DNA of 64,000 nucleotides from Strongylocentrotus droebachiensis (lineage: Eukaryota > Echinodermata > Echinoidea > Camarodonta > Strongylocentrotidae). The notes under the pieces are model-generated. The model saw only the letters and a program-made list of their open reading frames with translations, searched no databases and had not been told where the DNA came from. The stretch lies in contig JAVYIG010002232.1 of the NCBI GenBank assembly GCA_035222895.1, positions 1 through 64,000 on the forward strand, in the 5' to 3' direction. Made by a program: the position numbers and the translations under genes. The stretch's first letter is position 1; each line of letters opens with the position of its first letter. Below are positions 20,362 to 31,920 of this stretch, piece after piece.

Positions 20362-20590
20362 AAGAAAGAGAGAGAGAGAGGAGGGGGGGATTTGAAATAC
20401 CACGCTTTCTCGAAATGAGGTTTCTCTCTCTATCGAAAAAGAATTTAGATTCGCCCATAGACAAAATAAAAGGATTCAAACTGAACCGATTCAACCGATG
20501 ATCAGAGAGAGAGAGAGAGAGGGCGGGGGGGGGGGGGGGGGGGTTATATACCACGGTTTTCCGTAAAAGAGGTTTATCTCTCCAGCTAAT
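20250..20590. repeat. two-copy tandem repeat with GA tracts
   Basis: AATTTAGATTCGCCCATAGA begins at 20250 and 20442 (period 192). Each is followed by AGGARTCAAACTG, CGACCAGAGAG or CGATGATCAGAGAG, a GA run, a G-run and ATACCACG(C/G)TTT. The second copy is shorter because its GA run is shorter. Confidence 0.75.
20312..20383. repeat. (GA)n microsatellite
   Basis: An interrupted GA run; its partner in the next tandem copy is at 20503-20521. The ORFs over it are runs of Arg-Glu and are artefacts. Confidence 0.95.
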
Positions 20591-21134
20591 TTTCTCTGTC
20601 TCTGTCTATGTCTCTTTCTCCCTATCCTTTTTTCATTCTTCATGTTGTTCTTCATTTTACACGTGCAGTAATCACAAAAGTCATACTTTTGACTTCAAAA
20701 CGTAAAAAGACCCTACTCCATGATAAATTATGAAATGTATATAATATATATTTCGTTGTTTCTGTGTTGGAACAAATATGCTCGATTCGACAATTTGGAA
20801 TTCTCATGGCCTATACAAAGGCCATGACTACACCAGCAGTCCTTTTCAGGACTCCTCAATACTTCCTCTCTCACATGGTGCACCTGCAAGCCTTCCGTAT
20901 ATCTAAACAAAGTGATTACAACTTTCGAAAGCGATACATTTCTTGAATTTTTATCCGATTTCGTTCAAACTTTCATCAACATGGTTCTCAAATATTGTGC
21001 TTTCTTTCAAGGAACTTGCTAAAAGTCAAATGCCCTTTGCCCATGTTAGTTTTATATATTTCTTTGAAATTCGCTTCACTAGTAGTGGTTAATCACATTA
21101 GCAATATACATCGTCTGCATTCTCTATGACTTTC

Positions 21135-21260
21135 AAGAAGATTTTTTTGTTTTCAAGAGACTCTTGAAAGTAATTACCTCCGTGGTGGCGGACATGTGCC
21201 CTTGGAAATTATAGATGATAGGAGACCGAAGAGATAAAAGAAGAGGCAGAGAGAGAGTTA
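21135..21260. repeat. dispersed repeat L, copy 1
   Basis: TTTTCAAGAGACTCTTGAAAG, CCTTGGAAATTATA and GGAGACCGAAGAGA leading into GA repeats recur at 26250-26365. The core TCAAGRGACTCTTGA is a small palindrome. No termini are visible. Confidence 0.6.
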
Positions 21261-21304
21261 GAGTGAAAGAGAGAGAGGGGGAATGGAGAGAGAGAGAGAG
21301 AGGG

Positions 21305-21335
<31 letters not shown>
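21244..21335. repeat. (GA)n microsatellite
   Basis: An interrupted GA tract with GGGAATG interruptions, followed by a G-run at 21352-21364. Confidence 0.95.
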
Positions 21336-21452
21336 GTAGGTAAAGGGTAATGGGGGGGGGGGGGCGAGAAAAGAAGAGAGAGAGGGAGAGATAGTAGATC
21401 TTGCCGAACTGAGGGAAAATGTATGTGGGTTGGCGCGATTCAAATCTTTGTT

Positions 21453-21690
21453 GAAATATCTTCTATAAAGTGGATTCCCCCCTTTTGCACCTTTGTGCTA
21501 TAATATCATTTCTTTCGTTGTAAATTCAATTTTTTTTGTTGGCTCATCACTTCTGTGCACATAATTAAGAAATATCTTCTTAAAAGTGGATCCCCCCCCC
21601 CCCATTTTCCACTGACGTGCTACAATATCATTAATTTTGTTGTAAATTCAAGACTTTTTGTTGGCCAATCGCTTCTGTGCACATTAATCA
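21453..21690. repeat. two-copy tandem repeat, period about 116 bp
   Basis: GAAATATCTTCT begins at 21453 and 21569. Both copies continue with AAGTGGAT, a C-run, GTGCTAYAATATCATT, GTTGTAAATTCAA and CTTCTGTGCACAT. Confidence 0.75.
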
Positions 21691-21769
21691 GTTGAAAGAC
21701 TAGCTAAAACCTAGGCCCATCACTATCGGTGATGCAAACACATTCAAAGCCCATCGTGATTTCTTATCC

Positions 21770-22549
21770 TTTGTCTATCTTCTGTGACTTTTTCATCTTT
21801 TCTCCTAAGTTTTTTTTTAATGCTGAATTGCCTATAAATTTATCTTTTCTTTTTATCTTTCCTTATGATTGTCTTTGATTGTAACACTTTTGAACCTTTT
21901 CTTCTATCATGCTTATGGTATTTGTTTTTATACTTCTGTTATCACTTCTATTTATCCTACAGTGAGTATAAATGTATTTATTTATTTATTATTATTATAA
22001 TTATTATTATTATTATTTATTTTTTTTTGTTTGGGGGGGGGGGGGTATGTTTCCATATGCTATCCTTTGTTTTTTTATCAATCCATCATCTTCCTTTTAC
22101 CCCATTATTTTGCTCCTTTGGGACTAATCGTTTCTTCTATCGTTCCCTTGTATTGTTTTATTCTCTTTAAAAAAAGTGTTATCTTCTTTTCTAATGTTAC
22201 CTTCTTTTCTTTCTATAATATCCTTATGCTAAATATATATATATTTCTTTCATATTTTACTCTATCATTTCGGAAGTAGTTTTTCTTTATTTTCCCAATC
22301 ACTCATCCTTCACTCATTTTCTCTTTGTATCTTTCCTTATGTTATTCTTTGATTTTATCCTTCTCTAATCTTTTCTTTCTATTTTTTCATATTTTAACCT
22401 TTGATTTCCCCCGTCCATCCTTTTTTCTTGCTACCTTTTATTTAATAAAACATTATTCTTTTTTAAAATTCTATTCTATTATTTCATGAATACATTTCTT
22501 TGTTTTGCTTTTCCGTTATCCTCTTTATCTTTTCTTCTTTGTTTGTTTC

Positions 22550-22555
<6 letters not shown>
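21770..22555. other. pyrimidine-rich stretch, no gene seen
   Basis: Strongly T/C-biased on the plus strand (TTTTCTTTCC types) with (ATT)n at 21985-22018 and a G-run at 22034-22046. It ends in a 37-base poly-A. The frames here translate as Phe/Leu/Ser-rich strings. Confidence 0.6.

Positions 22556-22590
<35 letters not shown>
22554..22590. repeat. poly-A run
   Basis: An uninterrupted run of about 37 A. The flanks do not show an obvious retroposed transcript upstream. Confidence 0.95.
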
Positions 22591-22593
<3 letters not shown>

Positions 22594-22864
22594 AATTCAG
22601 TATGAAAATTAGCCTTATATGTATGAGGCCATCATAATCTTTCCTTACCCACTACTGTATGCATGAACATTTTGGAAATTATACCCAATAAACAGAACAT
22701 TAAAAAATAACCTCTTTTGGGAGTGTATTTTTAAGTGATTTTAAAGTATGGTGCCTTCTGAACTAAATTTAAAAACAAAATGTGTACTCCTGTATACGTT
22801 TTCATCTCACCTAAAAACCACCAATATATGACGCGACTGGAGTAACGTGATTCCATTACCTATA

Positions 22865-23525
22865 CCGTGTGAGTCAAAAAAAAGTTTACACCTAGAAAAT
22901 TGCTAATTATTTTTAAAATCATCTATGAACAGTAGATTATTATACATCTTATGAAAGAGTGTTTATCCCAAATCATTTGGTACCATTTTTGTGTGGTATG
23001 TGTTCACGCTTGGATGAACAGGTGGCATTGTTTGCGAGAGTGCAAAAATCGACTTGCGCCAAAGTGATGCCTTCAGTATGTATTATGTTGGGATTAGCGG
23101 AGTGAGATAATGGATTGAATGTATCAAATGAAATGCATTGCATATGTTTTTTTGCAAAGGGCAAGGTCACACACACCCACACACACACGCACAAATGTTC
23201 GTTGATATTTGATATTCGATATTTGATATGTGTGGCATGATTAATTTTGTTAGGGGTGTTATTTGGCTCTGCAAAGACCGAATTAATACTCAAATTCCAA
23301 TTGTTTTATTCAAACATCACATAGGCAACTTTGGCGCAATTCGATTTTTGCACTCTCGCAAACAATGTCTCCTGTTCATCCAAGCGTAAACACATACCAC
23401 ACAAAAATGGTACCAAATGATTTGAGATAAAACACTCTTTCATAAGACATATACCAGTTTAATGTTTATCGATGATCTTTTTAATAATAACGCCCAAGGT
23501 GAAAACTTTGTTTTGACTCACACTG
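22865..23525. mobile_element. TA-flanked large foldback MITE family N
   Basis: The left end CCGTGTGAGTCAAAA and the right end TTTTGACTCACACTG lie between TA dinucleotides (22863-22864 and 23526-23527). Long internal arms pair almost throughout, for example GAGAGTGCAAAAATCGA (left) with TTTTTGCACTCTC (right) and GGTACCATTTTTGTGTGGTA with its complement. Terminal CAGTG-type ends and TA flanks suit Tc1/mariner-type nonautonomous elements. A CA-rich tract and a GATATTTGATATTCGATATT run form the loop. Confidence 0.75.
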
Positions 23526-23685
23526 TATAAATCAAGTGTTTAAGACGAAATAACCACTTGACCGAGCAAAGTGTTTTTATCCATTAACTGATGGTGGAGA
23601 TAGATGAGTAATTCTTTTGTCTTTTAAACACCTTTATTGATTGGTTTCACAGGTTATCCCAGGTTGAAGGTAATAATCGTGTTTC

Positions 23686-24195
23686 TTAAAGGTATTACAA
23701 AGATTTGGGAAATTTAGAAAATTGGGTGGATAGTGATTCTTTACAATTTTGATACATTTGGATGCCCCTGTGGATGTATTAAAAGCACTAGAAAATTTAG
23801 CCCCTAAAATCCTTCTGCTTTCGAAAAAAATTGAATATAAAAATTTACCGGTGCTCCCGGTAAATTATGATAAATTTCAAATAGCGCCTACGGCCGTCCA
23901 ATGGTAGCTGCGACCATGAAAATCTCAGAATATGTAGTTGTGATATATAATTTCCAAACGGGAATAGCCAATTGGTCGATTTTAGTCAAGAAACATTGTT
24001 TTGTAGCTTAATTAATATAATGACCTTGAGAGGGAGCTATACACCATAAAGAGTTTATTATTTACAAATTCATAACTTTAGACTCGATTTCAACCGCGAC
24101 AACGATCACTGAATATTGTAGGATCGCATATGCTTCCAATATGTTCATTTGAACCAAATTCATGACCCCATACCAAAACTTTGTATTACCTTTAA
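23686..24195 (+). mobile_element. TTAA-flanked MITE family A, copy 1
   Basis: TTAAAGGTATTACAAAG on the left and CTTTGTATTACCTTTAA on the right. The 510-bp body contains ACCGGTGCTCCCGGTAAAT and CAAACGGGAATAGCCAAT, shared with 33727-34227 and 55989-56488. No ORF. Its right TTAA is the junction with the next foldback. Confidence 0.85.
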
Positions 24196-24477
24196 GCAGG
24201 GCTCCCACTTAGCCGAGTTGGACCCTCGAGTTGTGGCGAGCTGGCGCGATCTTATGGCAAGCAGTTTATCATTAAAACATATTTCTTGATATCAAGAATT
24301 CAATTCTTGATTTCACGAAATCGAATTCTTGATATCACGAAATCGAATTCTCGATATCACGAATTCAATTCTTGATATCGAGAATTACCATTGCTTTACA
24401 ACGGAAAATTATTGCCATAAGATCGCGCCAGCTCGCCACAACTCGAGGCTCCAACTCGGCTAAGTGGGAGCCCTGCT
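24195..24477. mobile_element. foldback MITE with palindromic core
   Basis: Inverted arms of about 65 bp begin AGCAGGGCTCCCACTTAG and end with its complement, continuing through GTTGTGGCGAGCTGGCGCGA and ATCTTATGGCAA. The centre (24285-24385) is a tandem of about 22 bp based on AATTCTTGATATCACGAAAT, itself near-palindromic. The flanks can be read as TA/TA or as TTAA/TTAT, depending on whether the terminal A and T belong to the element. Confidence 0.75.
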
Positions 24478-24519
24478 TATCACCGCCTTAATGTTCTGTC
24501 CGTGAATGTCTGGTTATTC

Positions 24520-24905
24520 TGAGGTGTATCCTACACACCTTTTAAAATGGTTTCAAAGTTTCTTGGTGATGATTACGTGGCTCAAACTGATTACTAATAT
24601 AAGCTGGGCATCCGTGATTTTTAGGTGTGAAAAAAGACAAGTAATTCGTAGGTGTCTTCAAACTCCTATTTAAATGGTAGTCAAAGTTGCCATAGGTTCC
24701 GCGGTGATGATCTCGTGACTCAAACGGATTATTGATATAAGCTGGGCATCAGTGATTTTTAGGTGTGAAAAATTAGTGATTCACTTTTTTAAATGGTTTC
24801 ACAGTTTCCATTTTGATAATCCCGTGACTGTTGGCATATTTCCAGTTGCACCAGTTGATAACTGGTCCTTGGGCATATTTCCAGTTGAACCAGTTGACAC
24901 CCGTT
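24520..24905. repeat. tandem repeat array, period about 120-138 bp
   Basis: TTTAAAATGG/TTTAAATGG with TCAAAGTT or TCACAGTT recurs at about 24541, 24670 and 24789. AAGCTGGGCATC(C/A)GTGATTTTTAGG recurs at 24601 and 24739. The end of the array has a 38-bp duplication of GGCATATTTCCAGTTG(C/A)ACCAG. Confidence 0.7.
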
Positions 24906-25268
24906 AATTTTCATAATTAATATTGTGTGCGTGCAAATCTATGTTTTGTTATCAATTTATCTGAATTTACAGCATATTTCTTAATTACTGATGATTCAGT
25001 TATATACAATATATTATCAAAATACTACAAAATATAAATTGCCAATTATTAGGACATTTCACTACTTTGTATAACTACATTTAATTAAACATGAATAAGG
25101 GAAACATTAACTATGAACTAAAATACATTCAATGAAATACAAGAATATGGATTTTTTAAAGTTAAAATGAAATATCCAAGTATACTTATTAATTATACTA
25201 CTCATATGCCTTTACATTGAAAATTACAGACGTACCAGTTTTGCTGTGTATTTTAAACTTCATTTTTC

Positions 25269-25305
25269 GGGGGGGGGGGGGGGGGGGGGCCGGGGGGGGG
25301 GGGTG
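25269..25305. repeat. poly-G tract
   Basis: About 34 G with two C and one T interruption, in an AT-rich surrounding. Confidence 0.9.
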
Positions 25306-25319
25306 GATTTTACCGAATT

Positions 25320-27720
25320 GCCAGCTTCTTTTTTAGTATCCTCATGACCTCAAGTATGAGAGCACATTTTAATGTACATATCTTTGATTTATTTTCCCCC
25401 CAAAATCGGATTCTAATTTATTTTTTTTAAACTTCGTAAATCACACCTTTTTTCAACTCTAAAATCTATTATTCCTCTTATAATCCATGAGCAAATTAAT
25501 CATTCTAATATGCATGATGCCATCAACAATGTTTCTTTCCTTATCCACTAGTGTAGGCCTAAAGCTTTTATAAAGGTTAATTAGAAGTTATTTCTGATTT
25601 GATATAAACTCAATGAGACAATTCCTAACTTCGTATCAACATTTTATACCGAAATTTCCGGCATCCAACGAATTTGAATCACACATGTCACTTATCACAC
25701 GTGTCCCTAATTAGAAGAAAAAAATATGTATAGATATTCCATATGCAATATGTAATGAAGTAACTGAATGAACTGTAGCCTTTTTTCTTGGAACACACTT
25801 TATATTTAGCATAAGCCGAAGTGTACTAGGGGAATAGTTGAGTGCCAACAATGTCCAAGAATGGCGCTTGTATCCCACTTCATACATTTCTGATTCTTGA
25901 CCCGTCAGTTTGCTAATGTGGTATGCAACCATAGAGCAATCCAACGTTTGTAGCGGAGCCATTATCTTTAGGAGCCCATGAATTGATTAGATTTTAGGGT
26001 CACGAGGTCAACGGTCAAAAGGTCAAACATGTTTATGAAAATAGCTTGTAATCACGATATTCTGAGAACTTCTTAATGGATTACAACCAAACTTGAATTT
26101 TAAAAATTGCTTCTGCTTTGGTTTGTAGAATCGCTCCATGGCGGAGGCATCATTTCCGACTGCGCACGGTTGAAGGTCCATCTATATTTTATTTGTTGAA
26201 GTGGATTAGGGAAAAGGTGAAGTTTTACAAATTTGAAAATTGAAATATGTATTTTTCAAGGGACTCTTGAAAGATATAACTTCCAATTGATGCGCGAGTG
26301 TGTCCTTGGAAATTATAACCAATGGGAGACAGAAGAGACACAAGGAGAGAGAGAGAGAGTGAGAGAGAGAGAGAGCGAGAGAAGGGTGTTAGCATGGAAT
26401 ATAAGTCAACAACTATTAAAAATCATTCACACTCTTTGTAAATTTGATGTATTCGTAACTCAAGAATGAAAGATGGGACTGGTTGATTGAGTGCCCTTGT
26501 TGCATAATTTTAGATATAAGCTTTGATAATATCACATTCTCAAGAAACATAAATCGGGACAAATCATTTTTTCACATACTTAACATTTTTTATAATTTGG
26601 TAACTAATTGTAAGCCAATAGAAATCGAAGGAGTGAAATAACTATGCTTATACCGTCGATTTAGCGCCTTTTTTCTCATTATCTATAGAGACATTATGCT
26701 AAGCTTCATGGTATTACAATGTGCAAAATGTTGTTACCCGGCCGAGTTAACAAGCGAAATAAAAAAAACACGAATTAACTCACGCACTTACACACGCACT
26801 CACTCATGCTCAGGAAACGTAAGAAAACCGTATGCCTACGCAAGGCGCGTTACGTTTCAATTTCGGAAAATGTCATTTCACTTTTTAAATTCCCTTGATG
26901 AAGGAATCAGATGCAATGCCCACCCATCCCTTTTTAAAGCTGAGCTTTTCGACGTGCTTCGAGAATCACTTTAATCTTCTCGGAATTAAAACCATCAATC
27001 TTCTTTGACTCGTGATATCTGTACAGCATGGTGTTGTTACACGCTGTCAAATGTCGCTTCGTTTCTCTAGGTTCTTGACTTGCCCACAAAATGTCTTTCG
27101 ACCAATTCAACCTCAAAACACGTTCAGTCCGCTCGGTCAAAGGTCCTCAATTCACCACGGGACATTCTTAAGAAATTATGCTAAAAGATCCCCAAATACC
27201 TCGTAAACATTTCTTTAAAAGTATTTTTCATTATTTGATATTCGGTTTGATAGGACAGCATGTGGGAAAAAGCACACCTGCCTATAGTCCGTATACAAAC
27301 AACTTTACGGTTTATCTTTTAAGGTTTCCGGGTATGAAAGGAATTCTTTAGTGCTATATTAAGGCTAATTCTTAATTTACACCTCTTTTTAATAATCGTA
27401 ACATTTCCAACATATCTTTAATGGCAACGAAACGATACAACGTATCAATTTGTTTTTCATCTCCTCGCTTGATAATTTAAGACAATTTGTTATTTATAGC
27501 GGATTGTGAAAACCTGCTAAATGCATTTGTTATAAAAAAGTTTGTTGCTTATTGACGCCTTTATGAATCTTGATGATTTTAATCTTGAAGCCGTGGCTAG
27601 AGTATAGTGACACGCGAAGAGAACTGTGCAACGCTTTGTTACTAACTGCAAGGTAAAACAGCACTGTAAATAATGAAATATCTTTTGATTGGATCGCTTG
27701 AAAGTTGTTCAACTAAATAA
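25320..27720. other. mostly unique AT-rich DNA, no gene seen
   Basis: Only short frames of no protein character. It contains dispersed repeat L copy 2 (26250-26365). GA repeats occur at 26346-26387. No exon with good splice borders stood out. Confidence 0.45.
26250..26365. repeat. dispersed repeat L, copy 2
   Basis: TTTTTCAAGGGACTCTTGAAAG, TCCTTGGAAATTATAACCAA and GGGAGACAGAAGAGACA lead into GA repeats, matching 21135-21260. Confidence 0.6.
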
Positions 27721-27739
27721 ATAATCCAGTTTACACGAT

Positions 27740-28148
27740 AATGGTAATACTAAAGATAATGATAATATTGATAATAATCATTATGATAATAAATATAATA
27801 TAAATAATAATCATCTGGGTTCGTATAGCGCTTGATACTTCGAAGATGTATCTCAGCGCTTTATAGAGTATTATTACCCTGTCATCAGATCCAGACTTTC
27901 CCGCACACATGTTATGCACATTCTCCACTCCTTAGGGAACATTCCAGCCAGGCGCCATTTTACAGACGCTCTTAATGCTGAGCAAACTACCATGAATTTC
28001 ACATCCTACCGGGTGCCCATTTAACGCCTAAAGTAGGTGGAGAGTAGCAAGTTAATAAACGTCTTGCCAAAGGACGTTGATGCTGGGATTTGAATTCAAC
28101 CCTTGAATTGAGAGTAGAGCGAATGAACCACTATACCACGACACCTCC
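27740..28148 (-). repeat. tRNA-derived SINE
   Basis: Minus-strand head GGAGGTGTCGTGGTATAGTG (A-box-like) and a B-box-like GGGTTGAATTCAAATCCC. The body is shared with the copy at 28538-28862 (CAGCCAG, GGGTG/GGGTA with CCCAT/CTTAT, TCCACTCC). The tail is GCGCTATACGAACCCAGATG followed by (ATTATT)n. Confidence 0.7.
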
Positions 28149-28537
28149 ACTCTTTCCCCCGAATTCTCGCGAACAGCCTTTTGATCTAGTTGTGGCTCCT
28201 TTGAAAAAGACCGAAAAAACATTCGTATCTTGAGATGAGAATAATTGAAGTGTTGACATTCATTAAGATCTGAAGCACTTAAAAAGACTTGCAGACACTT
28301 GCGCGGAATGAGCTTTTCGCAAATTACTTTGTAAATGATTTACTCGATGTCGCAAATTTGGTCTGGGTTCGGGTTCGTTTTTAGTTGATTTTGCCAAATA
28401 TTTAATGTTATAGGTAATGTGGACTATTAATGAACTACTGAGCTAACATATCGGACAAAGTTGTTTGAAATACTGTCGATTTTCCGGTTTATCGAAAATG
28501 TTCCGGCGACTATTGATCCGTCGTCAGTTTCCCACAC

Positions 28538-28862
28538 TAATAATAATAACTGTTTCTTATAAAGCGCTCTACCAGTTACAACCTAATATCTTACATTATT
28601 ATTACCCCGGTCACTGGATTCTCTTACGATTCTGCACTTTACAGTGCACTATCCACTCCCTTGGGGAACATTTCAGCCAGTCGCCCCTTTACGGGCAAAT
28701 GCTAATTCAACCACATTGTCGTTCGCATTTTACCGGGTACTTATCCATCACCTGGGTGGAGAGGAGCGATTTAGATAAAATGCCTTGCTCGATGGCATAT
28801 CAATTAGCGAGCCGCGGATCAAACCCACGACCTTTGCATTACTAGTCGAGTGGTAAGACCAT
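28538..28862 (-). repeat. tRNA-derived SINE
   Basis: Minus-strand head TGGTCTTACCACTCGACTAG and B-box-like GGGTTTGATCC, the same body as the neighbouring copy, then GAGCGCTTTATAAGAAACAG and TTATTATTATT. A 126-codon plus-strand frame lies across it but reads SINE sequence only. Confidence 0.75.
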
Positions 28863-28869
28863 TGCCTTT

Positions 28870-29925
28870 GTCTATACGACATCGAATCTCTAACTTTAAC
28901 TCTAACCCTAAATCTTACATAGAGCACAATCTCGATCTCAACTCTTGCCCAATCCTGGATTAATACCTAAATTCAGTTTAAACATATATTTGCCCACGAG
29001 AGCTAGCCATTATATACAATAAACATGGTCAATTTCGCTGTCTCTTTTCGGCTGTACCTTGGTGTTATGTAGAGTTAATTAGGGGCGAGGCATATTCTTT
29101 TGGCGGTTTTAGTTTTTGTTTTGCATTTAGCTTTGAAGACGAAACACGATCAACCGAGGTAATTAATTCTCCTTGACTCCATCATGCTTTCGAAGACGTG
29201 CGAGAAGAGTGAGATCTCTGGAGAAAGGCATTCTCATCTCGACATAATGACAACATTACCATAAAATGTCAGAACCATCTGTTGGTCATGGTTTATAACG
29301 TTCATTTGTTGTAAATTAAATGACAACTTTACGAGGCGAGAAGCACTTTTTGTGTCATTCCGGTTATAGCACGAACTGGCACGATTACTGATAAATGTAG
29401 CGGCTAAATGCTGGTGGAGTACTCGATCTCTCTTCCGTTTTTTCTTGACATCATTTGTTTGTAAACGCACTGTGCTGCTTTTACGAAGACGGCGAACTTT
29501 GAGCGGTGATTACAAATACTGTTTGTTTGGGGGTTTGTTTCAAGAGTTATAAATACACAGAAAGGGATACAGCGAGTAGCATTTTCAACAACATTTCAAT
29601 TCATTGTGTACTATTTATCTATAAATTGTGATGTAGTAATAATGTTATATTACATGATTTAATGATAATATATTTCTTTTTCTGTGCAACAAAATCGTAA
29701 ACTGTTTCGTTGCTGGCCACGAATATTCACTAATAAAGAGCTCTGCTTGAGAACGGGGTTATGTGTCAGTGTGTGTGTGTGATTAGATTATTCCGCAGAA
29801 TAAGAAAGTTAGCGAGTTTGTTAGAAATACAATTTCCTCTTTTTCTTCTTTCAGTTTTTTTCCTTTAGCTTGGTATTCTCTTTCGACTGATCACTCACAC
29901 TAGCTTGTCCTGCGCATTTTAAATG
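28870..29925. other. unique sequence, no gene seen
   Basis: Single-copy in the window. It contains CTAACTTTAACTCTAACCCTAA at about 28888, a weak telomere-like run, and a short (GT)n at 29766. No credible coding frame. Confidence 0.45.
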
Positions 29926-29928
29926 CCC

Positions 29929-30104
29929 TTATGGCCCCACTGCACTACTTATATAGCAAACAATGCCTAATCGGTGACCATTTGTCCCCCATGGTCCCCT
30001 TTTTCTTATGTAATTGAGAGGTGATTTAATAAGATAACCAGCTATCAGTGACCATGCAGGGAGGTCTAATCCCTCCTTGCCAAACTAGTGCAGAGGGGCT
30101 TTAA
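29929..30104 (+). mobile_element. MITE family B, copy 3
   Basis: The left end is decayed (TTATGGCCCCACTGCACTAC) and the right end AGGGGCTTTAA is intact. The core GGTGACCATTTGTCCCCCAT and GATAACCAGC are present. About 176 bp because part of the left core is deleted. Confidence 0.7.
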
Positions 30105-30525
30105 AGGACGCACAAACGAACAAGAAAAGTGGGCAAAAAATGCAGTCTTCATCCTGAGACGCTACTGGAACAGTTTATCAAATAATGTGAAAAAGATGTA
30201 GCAATGTCTAAAAACCTCTTCAAATGCACATGTTTTCACATTATACAAAGAGAACGTGATATTAATAAGCCTGTTACTGATGTTTTGCGTGAGGGATCTA
30301 ACAAAGCTTTTATCTTTTTTCTTTTTTCTTTTCGATTCAAAACAGACACGTGAATGCTTTGCTGGAATGGAAGAGATGGGTATGGGCGAGTTCTGAAGAG
30401 AGACTAGCACTAATCGACGACAAGAGACAAGAGATTTCCAAGTAATTCAATTCAAATACTCCCCTCTATCCTTGCCAGTACAACAATTGAAACTTAATGG
30501 ATAATATAATACAAAGCTTATGAGT

Positions 30526-30972
30526 AAGGCCACGGTCTCATCCGACCTGCGTAGCCGTATCGCACACGTATCGCACACGTATGGCAGTCAATTTTCATAC
30601 GTGACCATTTTTTCTACGTGGGCAAATTCTACCTGGGAGTGGTCCATCACCTGCATCCGCGTTGACAATGCATTTTTTCGAGGTGTTCACGTGGGAGGTA
30701 GGTGCGTAGACTGATGCACAAATCCTATCTGTACAAGTACTACCCACGGGCCCCCCACCCTACACACGTGCCCCCCTACACAAGTGCCCCCACGCACCAC
30801 CCATGCACCACCCATGCACCACCCATGCACCACCCATGCACCACCCATGCACCACCCATGCACCATCCACGCGGTAGCCGCGACAAATAATCGCAGACCA
30901 AAAATTGTGCATTTCCGATTTTACTGCATACGTCTACGCAGGTCGGATACATACATGTACGTGTAGGACCTT
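30526..30972. mobile_element. foldback element enclosing a minisatellite
   Basis: ATCCGACCTGCGTAG at 30540 and its exact complement CTACGCAGGTCGGAT at 30935 are 15-bp inverted repeats. Further out AAGGCC and GGACCTT pair imperfectly. The subterminal part repeats CGTATCGCACA, ACGTATGGC and ATACGTGAC, similar in style to the CGTA arrays of the Harbinger element. The exact ends and superfamily are uncertain. Confidence 0.5.
30793..30872. repeat. 11-bp minisatellite
   Basis: Six or seven head-to-tail copies of CACCACCCATG, with a degraded last copy. Open frames on both strands here exist only because an 11-bp unit without stops reads through in every frame. Confidence 0.9.
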
Positions 30973-31057
30973 TGATGCGCGTAGTTGCCATTCTTTTACA
31001 TGTTGTATGAAAACAATAATAAATTTCTTCATATCTGAAGGCTCTTCAGTCGACTTA

Positions 31058-31080
31058 CTTTTTTTTTTTTTTTTTTTTTA
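31058..31080. repeat. poly-T run
   Basis: About 21 T, followed after 40 bp by a pyrimidine-rich tract and a possible splice acceptor at 31120. Confidence 0.9.
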
Positions 31081-31120
31081 CCATTGACCATTGTTCTTTT
31101 CCCTCTTTTCATCCATGCAG

Positions 31121-31180
31121 TAGCGAAGTCCAGGCCGAGCTTTTGCGGATTCGAAACTTGACATGTATCCTTCAAACACT
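31121..31180 (+). other. possible exon or exon remnant
   Basis: It follows a pyrimidine tract (CCCTCTTTTCATCCATGCAG). One frame is open for about 40 codons and its first 20 have protein-like composition (SEVQAELLRIRNL). It runs straight into the family C MITE at 31180, and no good donor is visible before the MITE. It may be an exon cut by the insertion, or chance. A phase-2 acceptor would be needed. Confidence 0.15.
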
Positions 31181-31308
31181 TAAAGATAAAGTCGAGTTCT
31201 GGTCATGCGATTGCATTGTAAAAGAAACGGTTTGGAATCGATTAGAATAAAAAGATGATCATGTTGCATATAAGTATTGGTGTGTACTGCAAGGTTTTGG
31301 TCGGTATA
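31180..31308 (+). mobile_element. MITE family C, 3'-truncated copy
   Basis: TTAAAGATAAAGTCGAGTTC then GGTCATGCGATTGCATTG and AAGTATTGGTGTGTACTGCA as in the full copies. The similarity ends at about 31305. Confidence 0.7.
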
Positions 31309-31920
31309 TGAGGTGGACCGTTCGCATAAAAAAAAAAAAAACCCAATAGAATTTCAGTCCCAGCCCCCTCCCCCAATTACGATATGAACATCTTGTGATT
31401 ATCAATGTGAATATATCCGGTAGCGAACCCCGAAACATTTGTTGTGTCTAACCAAAACCCGATATGGCAAAAACCTCCAAGTTTAGATTATAACATGATC
31501 ATTCGTGCAATACTGCAATAGTAATCCATTCGAAACATAGCACCACTGCTTTTAAGGTGGAATAAACAGTGACACCTTCTACATGATGTTTAATATAGTC
31601 AGATGTATCAATGCAAATTAGTTTTCCTTTTTTTTAAAGGTATGTTTTGATAATTGCTTGTGTTTTTGCCTCGTTTCCCTTTGTTAAATTAAAAAGAGAG
31701 TTCTTTTCCACATCCTATGTGTTGTCTAGGAGTCCAAGTCCAAATATCTTTCTCTTGAATGTGTAATACAACTCTTTTCCAGTTACTCCAACCATCCAGC
31801 TAAAATTGTAACAGTTTGCCTGTTATATGTTTCTTATTTTGTCTGTTTTCGTTATTTCTTCTTCTTTATACTTTCGTTCTATATTTCATATTTGATACCA
31901 TAACTACTTTGTAAAAACAG

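Noticed and set aside
28465..28845. 126-codon plus-strand open frame
   Set aside because: It reads a tRNA-derived SINE on the opposite strand; the apparent protein is the SINE body and B-box region.
28888..28912. Telomere-like CTAACCCTAA stretch
   Set aside because: Only one or two imperfect TTAGGG-type units, so not an interstitial telomere block.
30702..30991. Overlapping open frames on both strands; possible CRISPR-like array
   Set aside because: The repeats are contiguous 11-bp minisatellite units with no spacers, and a stop-free 11-bp unit is open in all frames.
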